The notes beneath the pieces were generated by a model. The model had not been told where the DNA came from, made no database searches, and saw only the letters and a program-made list of their open reading frames with translations. A program made the translations under genes and the position numbers. Positions 1-4,862 of a stretch of DNA of 6,808 bases are shown in pieces. Each line of letters begins with the position of its first letter. Position 1 is the stretch's first letter. The DNA is from Neisseriaceae bacterium (GTDB lineage Bacteria; Pseudomonadota; Gammaproteobacteria; Burkholderiales; Neisseriaceae), in NCBI GenBank assembly GCA_030151665.1, contig JASLDB010000254.1, positions 1-6,808 of the forward strand, read 5' to 3'.

Positions 1-31
1 AAGATATAGATACATCTATATGTTAAAAATT

Positions 32-60
32 TTGGTACTCAGGTACAATCACCCCATAAT
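32..60 (+). promoter_or_regulatory. Candidate sigma70 promoter for the ABC exporter gene
   Basis: TTGGTA at 32-37 (4 of 6 matches to the -35 consensus) and CATAAT at 55-60 (5 of 6 to the -10) are separated by exactly 17 bp. Transcription would begin near position 67, about 40 bases before the ATG at 110. The match is by eye, and the leader has no strong Shine-Dalgarno sequence. The upstream gene is outside the window, so readthrough from it cannot be excluded. Confidence 0.4.
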
Positions 61-109
61 TTGATGACAATATGTCAGTGGCAATCTGCTGACTAGATTA
101 TGGTGTCCT

Positions 110-1918
110 ATGCGAGCGTTCTCTTCTTCTGAATCCCAATCCACCACTGCCAGACATGCACGTCATGATTGGCAAACCATTCGTACATTGCTACCTTATA
201 TTTGGCGATACAAAACCCGTGTAATTTTGGCTTTGTTGTGCTTGGTTTTGGCCAAAGTCGCTGGTGTGGCTATGCCTTGGTATTTAAAACAAGTTATTGA
301 TGGTTTAAGTTTACCAACAACTGTGGTGATGATTCCGATTGCTGCTTTGGTGGGCTATGGATTTGCTCGCATCATGAGCAGTTTGTTAAGTGAGGTGCGT
401 GACGCCATTTTTGCCAAGGTGACACAAGGGGCTATTCGACAAATTTCCAGTGCTGTATTTGGTCATTTATTGGCTTTGTCTATGCGGTTCCATTTGGCAA
501 GGCAAACAGGTGGTTTAAGTCGAGACATAGAGCGAGGTAGTCGCGGTATTGGTTTTTTGCTGCGTTTTTTGGTGTTCAATATTTTGCCAACCTTATTGGA
601 ATTGGGCTTGGTCGTGGGTATTTTGTTATACCAATACGATGGTTTATTTGCTTTGGTAACGATTTTAACGATTGTGAGCTACATTGCCTTCACACTATTT
701 TTTACCAGTAAACGCATGGTAGTGCGTCGGCGCATGAACATGATTGATAGTGAAGCCAATAGCAAAGCGATTGATGCACTGATTAATTATGAAACGGTTA
801 AATGTTTTGGCAATGAAAAAACAGAAACACACCGTTACGATAGCAGCATGGCAAAATGGGAAAAAGAATCCATTAACAATCAAATTGGATTGAGCATGTT
901 AAATGCAGGGCAAGGTTTGATTATTAGCCTTGGCATGATCGCTTTGCTAGCTCTGGCTGCGCGAGGAGTGACTCAAAAAAACATGACAGTTGGTGATGTG
1001 GTCTTGGTTTCTGCTTATTTAACACAATTGTATGCGCCATTAAATTTCTTAGGCATGATGTATCGTGAAATCAAAAATGCATTAACAGACATGGAAAGAA
1101 TGTTTTCATTGTTGCAAGAAAACAAAGATGTAGAAGATCAACCAAATGCTTTGGTACTGAGTGCACCAACAGCCAGTATTGCTTTTGAGCAAGTCGACTT
1201 TGCATATGAATCAAATAGACAAATACTAAAAGGGGTGAGTTTTGATATTGCTGCAGGTCATACTGTAGCGGTAGTGGGGGATTCTGGAGCAGGGAAATCA
1301 ACATTATCACGATTATTATTTCGTTTTTATGATGTAACAGGTGGCAAAATTGTACTAAATGGCCATGATATTCGTGATTACACCCAAGAAAGCTTGCGTG
1401 CACATATTGGTATCGTGCCACAAGATACTGTTTTGTTTAATGACAGCATTTTTTACAATATTGCTTACGGGCAACAAGATGCCAGCATAGAAATGGTTGA
1501 AGCTGCTGCTAAAGCGGCTAGTGTACATGACTTTATTGTGGGTTTGCCCAATGGTTATCAGACACAAGTGGGTGAACGAGGCTTGAAATTGTCAGGTGGC
1601 GAAAAACAGCGCGTGGCGATTGCCAGAACCTTGTTAAAAAATCCACCTATCTTAATTTTGGATGAAGCAACAAGTGCTTTAGACACAAGAACAGAACGTG
1701 CTATTCAAGAGGCTTTGCATCGTTTGACGCAGTCACGAACAACATTGATTATCGCCCATCGCCTATCAACCATTGTCGATGCTGATACAATCTTGGTCAT
1801 GCAACAAGGAAAGATCGTAGAGTCAGGCACACATCATTCTTTATTGGCTGCCAATGGGCAATATGCCAGCATGTGGACCATGCAACAGGCAAAAGATAGC
1901 GACGAATTTATTATTTAG
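110..1918 (+). CDS. Atm1-type ABC half-exporter (permease fused to ATPase)
   Basis: A 602-residue inner-membrane ABC half-transporter, expected to work as a homodimer. An N-terminal membrane domain (about residues 30-320, with hydrophobic segments near 37-58, 72-90, 150-172, 178-198 and 270-285) is fused to an ATPase domain (about 355-590). The ATPase motifs are intact: Walker A GDSGAGKST (390-398), Q-loop Gln438, signature LSGGE (494-498), Walker B ILILDE (514-519), D-loop SALD (522-525) and switch His550. YETVKCFGNE (227-236) and NAGQ (265-268) match the Atm1/ABCB7/HMT1 subfamily. In that family the NAGQ region lines the glutathione-binding cavity. This supports export of glutathione-linked thiol or metal compounds, as described for bacterial Atm1; the substrate here is inferred. 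The ATG at 110 is the first usable start in frame and gives the usual family length. The gene appears monocistronic and converges on psd. Lipid or drug exporters of the MsbA group are a less likely alternative. Confidence 0.93.
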   Translation: MRAFSSSESQSTTARHARHDWQTIRTLLPYIWRYKTRVILALLCLVLAKVAGVAMPWYLKQVIDGLSLPTTVVMIPIAALVGYGFARIMSSLLSEVRDAIFAKVTQGAIRQISSAVFGHLLALSMRFHLARQTGGLSRDIERGSRGIGFLLRFLVFNILPTLLELGLVVGILLYQYDGLFALVTILTIVSYIAFTLFFTSKRMVVRRRMNMIDSEANSKAIDALINYETVKCFGNEKTETHRYDSSMAKWEKESINNQIGLSMLNAGQGLIISLGMIALLALAARGVTQKNMTVGDVVLVSAYLTQLYAPLNFLGMMYREIKNALTDMERMFSLLQENKDVEDQPNALVLSAPTASIAFEQVDFAYESNRQILKGVSFDIAAGHTVAVVGDSGAGKSTLSRLLFRFYDVTGGKIVLNGHDIRDYTQESLRAHIGIVPQDTVLFNDSIFYNIAYGQQDASIEMVEAAAKAASVHDFIVGLPNGYQTQVGERGLKLSGGEKQRVAIARTLLKNPPILILDEATSALDTRTERAIQEALHRLTQSRTTLIIAHRLSTIVDADTILVMQQGKIVESGTHHSLLAANGQYASMWTMQQAKDSDEFII

Positions 1919-1922
1919 TGCT

Positions 1923-2147
1923 TTATAGGTGTCTCATAACAATATAATGTATTTTAATGATTTTAGAATAGACCATAGAGGCAATAGAGGCAATTAAAAT
2001 AGTTAAAATGTTTGTCAGTATTGGATGATATAAATTGGCTTTAGTCTCATATTGCAAAATCCAAGCCAATATTGCTACATAATCATGATGATTAAAGAAA
2101 AAATCCCTGTTAGGATAAAAGATTATCCAGCAGGGACTCTTAGATTC
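1923..2147 (-). other. Start-less open frame on the minus strand, possible gene relic
   Basis: Between the two convergent genes, one minus-strand frame stays open for 74 codons from just after a TAA (2150-2148) to a TAA at 1925-1923. No ATG occurs until late in the frame (the SMVYS region) and no ribosome site is visible. Its translation has a hydrophobic stretch (HPILTNILTILIASIASM) typical of a membrane segment. A 9-bp tandem duplication (TAGAGGCAA twice, 1976-1993 on the plus strand) falls in frame and gives IAS-IAS. The frame also overlaps the psd terminator hairpin, which argues against a functional gene. It is either the decayed tail of a membrane protein or a chance open frame in AT-rich DNA. 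I recognise no family. The rest of the 1919-2175 spacer holds only the psd terminator and a weak 8-bp inverted repeat (2034-2041 with 2063-2070). Confidence 0.2.
2098..2136 (-). terminator. Intrinsic terminator of psd
   Basis: A long hairpin has outer arms TCCCTG (2104-2109) and CAGGGA (2131-2136), a small internal loop, and inner arms GGATAA (2113-2118) and TTATCC (2123-2128) closing on an AAGA loop. On the minus strand it is followed by six U residues (A6 at 2098-2103 on the plus strand). It lies about 40 bases past the psd stop codon. For the converging ABC gene the downstream side is only modestly T-rich, so termination in that direction would be weaker. Confidence 0.8.
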
Positions 2148-2175
2148 TTAATAGAGATTTAAAACTAAAATCTAT

Positions 2176-3063
2176 TTAGACTGTTTGAGTCAATTTTGTC
2201 GCCAACAATTCACCCATTTTAGTACTCATGCCAGCATGTAATTGGGCATCAAAAGCAATTTGATTGGGCATAAATAGGTTAATAACAGTAGAGCCTAATT
2301 TAAATAAACCCATTTCGTCGCCTTTTTTCAATATGATTGCATCATTCTCACTAGCATTTGGGTAACTGGTTTGTTGAATAATGCCCATGCGTTTAGGGTT
2401 AATACAACCACACCATGCTGTTTCAATGCTACCAACAATGGTGGCGCCTACCAGAATTTGAACCATCAAACCCATGTCTGTCTCAAATACACATATTAGC
2501 CGTTCATTTCTGGCAAAAAGATTGGGAATATTTTGTGCTGTTAAAGGACTAACCGAAAATAAATCACCAGGGACATATATCATTTCTTTTAATATACCAT
2601 CGCAAGGCATGTGTACTCGATGATAATCCTTTGGGGAGAGATAGGTGGTTATAAACTGACCTTGGTGAAAATGTTTGGCTAAGTCAATGCGACCAGCCAA
2701 TAAAGCTTCAACACTATAATAATGGCCTTTGGCTTGAAATATTTGGTTATGGTTAATCAGACCATACTGGCTAATGGCACCGTCTGCAGGCATGGCTAAA
2801 TTTTCATCACCTGCCACGATAGGCCTAACACCTGATTGCAAAGGGCGAGTAAAAAAGTCATTAAACGTTTTATAGCTGTTAAAGGCACTATTTTGTGCCT
2901 CAGTCATATTCACTTGATATGATTTGGCGAAGGCTTTAATCGTCCACTGAGTCAATACACCTGCTTCTTTACTTGCCAACAAGCCCATTAGGTGTGTCAA
3001 ACCTTGCTTAGGCATTAGGTATTGCAATCGTATTTTGAGTTTATCTAACACAGCAAGTCTCAT
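2176..3063 (-). CDS. psd: Phosphatidylserine decarboxylase proenzyme
   Basis: This 295-residue protein converts phosphatidylserine to phosphatidylethanolamine at the inner membrane, the last step in making the main membrane lipid of most Gram-negative bacteria. The family is a pyruvoyl enzyme made by self-cleavage. The cleavage motif LGST is at 256-259, so the chain splits between Gly257 and Ser258, and Ser258 becomes the pyruvoyl group of the small alpha chain (258-295). The residues equivalent to the E. coli Asp90/His147/Ser254 triad are Asp94 (in MPADGAISQ), His151 (in DYHRVHMP) and Ser258, all present with a constant offset of four. Other conserved blocks are YVPGDLFSV, NLFARNER and ILVGATIVGSIET. 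The start at 3063 is supported because KLKIRLQYLMPK matches the N-terminal region of the E. coli enzyme. No strong Shine-Dalgarno precedes it. The gene is complete, apparently monocistronic, and divergent from the pilus genes. Confidence 0.97.
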   Translation of the reverse strand: MRLAVLDKLKIRLQYLMPKQGLTHLMGLLASKEAGVLTQWTIKAFAKSYQVNMTEAQNSAFNSYKTFNDFFTRPLQSGVRPIVAGDENLAMPADGAISQYGLINHNQIFQAKGHYYSVEALLAGRIDLAKHFHQGQFITTYLSPKDYHRVHMPCDGILKEMIYVPGDLFSVSPLTAQNIPNLFARNERLICVFETDMGLMVQILVGATIVGSIETAWCGCINPKRMGIIQQTSYPNASENDAIILKKGDEMGLFKLGSTVINLFMPNQIAFDAQLHAGMSTKMGELLATKLTQTV

Positions 3064-3080
3064 TTATTATCAATGGCATT

Positions 3081-3110
3081 ATTTTACCCTGTAATGCCGC
3101 CAGACAGCAA
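3081..3110 (-). promoter_or_regulatory. Weak candidate promoter for psd
   Basis: Read on the minus strand, TTGCTG (3110-3105) and TAAAAT (3086-3081, 5 of 6 to the -10 consensus) are 18 bp apart. The implied transcript start is near 3074, which leaves a leader of only about ten bases before the ATG at 3063. The -35 match is poor (3 of 6), so the true promoter may lie further upstream, near or within the inverted repeat at 3121-3161. Confidence 0.25.
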
Positions 3111-3120
3111 TCAACCAGCT

Positions 3121-3161
3121 TGGCACATTTAAAGCTGATAAATACGACTTTAAATGTGTCA
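3121..3161. repeat. Strong inverted repeat upstream of psd, possible operator
   Basis: CACATTTAAAG (3124-3134) and CTTTAAATGTG (3148-3158) are perfect 11-bp arms around a 13-base spacer. With one G-T wobble the pairing extends to 14 positions (3121-3161). It sits 60-100 bases before the psd start and about 200 bases before the ecpA promoter. No clear U-tract follows on either strand, so an operator, a leader structure or the remains of a terminator are all possible. The half-site AAATGTG recurs at 3345-3351, just before the ecpA -35 box. Confidence 0.5.
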
Positions 3162-3365
3162 CTTTCGTTGTTGATAAGCGGCGCTTGAAAATTAAATTAT
3201 TATGAATGATATTTTGAATAACTAATAAAAAATTTATTCATAATTCAAATCACGAGTTAATTAATAAATATTTTATGATTATAACATACTGGAAAGTAGT
3301 ATTGTAATTTTTAAGTCCTTAATTTAAATTTAGTTTAATTATTCAAATGTGATAGGCGATAATAA
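3162..3365. promoter_or_regulatory. AT-rich divergent regulatory spacer before ecpA
   Basis: This stretch is very AT-rich, with several A/T runs, and has no credible gene on either strand. It contains a 9-bp inverted repeat, ATTATGAAT (3199-3207) with ATTCATAAT (3236-3244). It also has the palindrome AATTTAAATT (3321-3330) and a direct repeat of ATTCAAAT (3243-3250 and 3341-3348). Such DNA upstream of fimbrial genes is typically bent and bound by nucleoid proteins of the H-NS/IHF type. That is inference, as I found no good IHF consensus. No ecpR-like regulator gene is present. Confidence 0.45.
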
Positions 3366-3394
3366 TTGACAAATTCATATATTAAAAATATTAT
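3366..3394 (+). promoter_or_regulatory. Sigma70 promoter of the pilus operon
   Basis: A perfect -35 box TTGACA (3366-3371), a 17-bp spacer and the -10 box TATTAT (3389-3394, 5 of 6 matches) form a near-consensus promoter. Transcription would begin at about 3400-3402, giving a leader of about 66 bases before the ecpA ATG. The TTG of the -35 box also opens a longer reading frame that runs into ecpA in phase. That upstream start is false, because it lies inside the promoter. Confidence 0.75.
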
Positions 3395-3400
3395 AAATAC

Positions 3401-3419
3401 ATATCCTGTTTTGGGATAT
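3401..3419 (+). promoter_or_regulatory. Hairpin at the 5' end of the ecpA leader
   Basis: ATATCC (3401-3406) pairs with GGATAT (3414-3419) around a seven-base loop. It falls right at the predicted start of the operon transcript. A 5'-terminal stem-loop of this kind commonly protects an abundant mRNA from decay, which would suit a major pilin. That role is inferred. Confidence 0.45.
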
Positions 3420-3455
3420 TTGATCGTATGTCATAATGTTAATATATTATTATTC

Positions 3456-3460
3456 GAGGG
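3456..3460 (+). promoter_or_regulatory. Ribosome binding site of ecpA with T7 spacer
   Basis: GAGGG lies seven bases before the ATG at 3468, and the whole gap is a run of seven T residues (3461-3467). This site fixes the real start of the pilin and rules out the in-frame TTG at 3366. Gain or loss of a T would change the Shine-Dalgarno spacing. Confidence 0.8.
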
Positions 3461-3467
3461 TTTTTTT

Positions 3468-4037
3468 ATGAAAAAATTGATTCTTGCTGCTGCTATTTTA
3501 GCCTCATTTGGTGTTGCAAATGCGGCTGATTTGAAAACAGCTTCTGCAACGGCTTCTTGGGATGCAACAGTAACCAAAGACACTAAAACACAGTTAGTGG
3601 TTACACCCATGGGTTCAATTAACTTGAAATATGCAGCAGGTCTTAAAGCATTTAATACACAAGATGGTTTATTTGACGTAGCTGTTCGTGCAGTACCAAC
3701 TGCAACAGATTTCAAATTGACTGCACAGTTAGGCAATAACACTTTGAATAATGTTGTGGCTACTGAAAAAACCAAATTGGATATTGGTGTTCGCTGGAAA
3801 GGCGTTGATTTAACCAAAACTGCGCCTACCGTATTGGTTGATACCAAAGCTGGTCCTAAAACTGCTTTCCAAAAAATCACTTCTGCTTTAGCTACAGAAA
3901 CGGCAGACCAAGACAGTTTCAATTTCTATGTTAGTGCAGCAAAAAATGATACAACCACTGTAGCATTTGATGCTTTGCCTGATGGTATTTGGAATGGTCA
4001 AGTACAAGTGAACTTTGATGCAGTATGGAGCAACTAA
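3468..4037 (+). CDS. ecpA: ECP/Mat-type major pilin subunit
   Basis: A 189-residue precursor of the main structural subunit of an E. coli common pilus (ECP, or Mat fimbria) type fibre. The family forms surface fibres for adhesion and biofilm by donor-strand exchange. Residues 1-19 (MKKLILAAAILASFGVANA) are a clear Sec signal peptide, leaving a mature chain of about 170 residues starting ADLKTAS. Blocks shared with E. coli EcpA as I recall it are ASWDATVTKDT, LVVTPMGS, KYAAGLKAFN, DGLFDVAV and the C-terminal LPDGIWNGQVQVNFDAVW. As in that family there is no cysteine, so no disulfide staples the fold. The segment after the signal peptide should act as the donor strand for the neighbouring subunit. 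Start: ATG at 3468 with GAGGG seven bases upstream. It has its own strong promoter and is followed by two hairpins and then ecpB, 117 bp on. Confidence 0.93.
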   Translation: MKKLILAAAILASFGVANAADLKTASATASWDATVTKDTKTQLVVTPMGSINLKYAAGLKAFNTQDGLFDVAVRAVPTATDFKLTAQLGNNTLNNVVATEKTKLDIGVRWKGVDLTKTAPTVLVDTKAGPKTAFQKITSALATETADQDSFNFYVSAAKNDTTTVAFDALPDGIWNGQVQVNFDAVWSN

Positions 4038-4055
4038 TTTAGTGAATTGCTAAAT
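4037..4055 (+). repeat. Small stem-loop at the ecpA stop codon
   Basis: ATTTAG (4037-4042) pairs with CTAAAT (4050-4055) around a seven-base loop, beginning at the last base of the ecpA stop codon. Alone it is weak and AU-rich. It is directly followed by the much stronger hairpin at 4064-4093, and together they may protect the 3' end of the pilin message. Confidence 0.35.
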
Positions 4056-4063
4056 CTAGGTGT

Positions 4064-4093
4064 ATTGGCTCGTGATTGTACTCATGGGCCAAT
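4064..4093 (+). terminator. Intercistronic hairpin after ecpA, likely attenuator or mRNA stabiliser
   Basis: ATTGGCTCGTGA (4064-4075) pairs with TCATGGGCCAAT (4082-4093) over twelve positions, two of them G-U, closing on the six-base loop TTGTAC. It is followed by the AU-rich TAATTTATTT but not by a pure U-run, so it would be a leaky terminator or a barrier to 3' exonucleases. Either would give more ecpA than ecpBC message, as commonly seen between major pilin and assembly genes. Confidence 0.6.
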
Positions 4094-4115
4094 TAATTTA
4101 TTTGAAATGATTGAA

Positions 4116-4139
4116 AATCAATAACTCAATAAATCAATA
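4116..4139 (+). repeat. Three 8-bp tandem units upstream of ecpB
   Basis: AATCAATA, ACTCAATA and AATCAATA follow each other without gaps, with one mismatch in the middle unit. They end 15 bases before the ecpB ATG at 4155, just upstream of its weak ribosome site (GAAG at 4144-4147). It may be chance in AT-rich sequence, or a spot where copy number could vary. Confidence 0.5.
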
Positions 4140-4154
4140 TAGTGAAGACATGTG

Positions 4155-4832
4155 ATGAGAAAAAAAATACTGTTGGCCTGTTTGTTCCCTAGTTTTGCAT
4201 TTGCCATTGATGTTGGTGATGTCAGTAATTTTATTTTTGCTGATCAGGACGTTTTGACCAAGGAAATTGCAAATACTGTGGATTCTGCACGCTTAGTCAC
4301 ATTACAGGTTAAACGCATTAACTCCCCAAAAGAAGGAGGGGGCTTTATTGACTTTGAGACGCCTAATGAAATTTTATCTACACCAGCTGGCATATTGTTA
4401 CCAAGCCATGCCCGTGAGAATTTTCGTATTTTTTATCAAGGTCCCAAAGATGATAAAGAGCGTTACTATAAATTAGTTTGGCAAGATTTACCCATTCAAA
4501 AACAAGATGCAGTGGACAAAAACCAATCGGTTGCTATGGCCAGTGCCGCGGCACAAATAGGTACGATTTTAGTTGTGGCGCCTAGGCAAGAAAATTTTAG
4601 TTACACAATGAAGGATAATGTGGTCAGCAACCACGGCAATGTTACGTTTCGTTTAGTGGGTTATGGGCCATGTCCAGCTGAATTTAAGAATGAACAAGAG
4701 ACTTGCCAAGAACAATATAATGTCATGCCAAATGATACAGTTAGATTGAAATACGTTGATTTTAATCAAAAAAAATCATACGCGGGTATTTGGCATAAAG
4801 AACAATTTTTGCCATTAAAAAATGAAAAATAA
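4155..4832 (+). CDS. ecpB: ECP/Mat-type periplasmic pilus chaperone
   Basis: A 225-residue precursor of the chaperone that takes EcpA subunits from the Sec channel, completes their fold with its own beta strand and delivers them to the usher. Residues 1-17 (MRKKILLACLFPSFAFA) are a signal peptide, with the mature chain starting IDVGDVSNF. The match to E. coli EcpB as I recall it runs the whole length: TPAGILLPSHA, RIFYQGPKDDKERYYKLVW, then IGTILVVAPRQ (135-145), which is the alternating hydrophobic strand that chaperones donate. Cys173 and Cys184 (GPC...ETC) correspond to a conserved pair, probably a disulfide. I chose ATG 4155 over the adjacent in-frame GTG at 4152, because GAAG at 4144-4147 is then seven bases away. 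Two A8 tracts, at 4160-4167 (codons 2-5) and 4768-4775, are possible slippage sites. ecpC starts 30 bases after the stop, so the two are surely co-transcribed. Confidence 0.92.
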   Translation: MRKKILLACLFPSFAFAIDVGDVSNFIFADQDVLTKEIANTVDSARLVTLQVKRINSPKEGGGFIDFETPNEILSTPAGILLPSHARENFRIFYQGPKDDKERYYKLVWQDLPIQKQDAVDKNQSVAMASAAAQIGTILVVAPRQENFSYTMKDNVVSNHGNVTFRLVGYGPCPAEFKNEQETCQEQYNVMPNDTVRLKYVDFNQKKSYAGIWHKEQFLPLKNEK

Positions 4833-4848
4833 ATTTAACTGAGAATAC

Positions 4849-4855
4849 AAGGAAG
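4849..4855 (+). promoter_or_regulatory. Ribosome binding site of ecpC
   Basis: AAGGAAG ends seven bases before the ATG at 4863. It is the best Shine-Dalgarno of the three pilus genes and fixes the usher start, including its long basic N-terminal region. Confidence 0.75.
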
Positions 4856-4862
4856 ATATCGT

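Noticed and set aside
1071..1567. Two minus-strand open frames of 116 and 70 codons inside the ABC exporter gene
   Set aside because: Both lie opposite the conserved ATPase domain, look like no known protein and have no promoter or ribosome site of their own.
3108..3122. IHF-like site (AATCAA near the psd upstream region)
   Set aside because: The TTR half is displaced by one base from the consensus spacing.
3431..3922. 163-codon open frame on the minus strand opposite ecpA
   Set aside because: It is a shadow of the pilin gene, low in stop codons because of pilin codon use. It has no ribosome site or recognisable protein, while ecpA on the plus strand is a clear family member.
4102..4143. 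Possible internal promoter for ecpB (TTGAAA and TATAGT)
   Set aside because: The best pair is separated by 21 bp or more, which is outside the normal range, and AT-rich sequence yields such matches by chance.
4152..4154. GTG as the ecpB start codon
   Set aside because: The adjacent ATG at 4155 has better spacing to the GAAG element and gives a standard signal peptide, so the GTG only adds one residue.
4155..4181. Possible lipoprotein signal in EcpB (LLAC at residues 6-9)
   Set aside because: The hydrophobic part before the cysteine is too short and the -2 residue is atypical. A normal signal peptidase site (AFA) follows at residue 17, as expected for a soluble chaperone.
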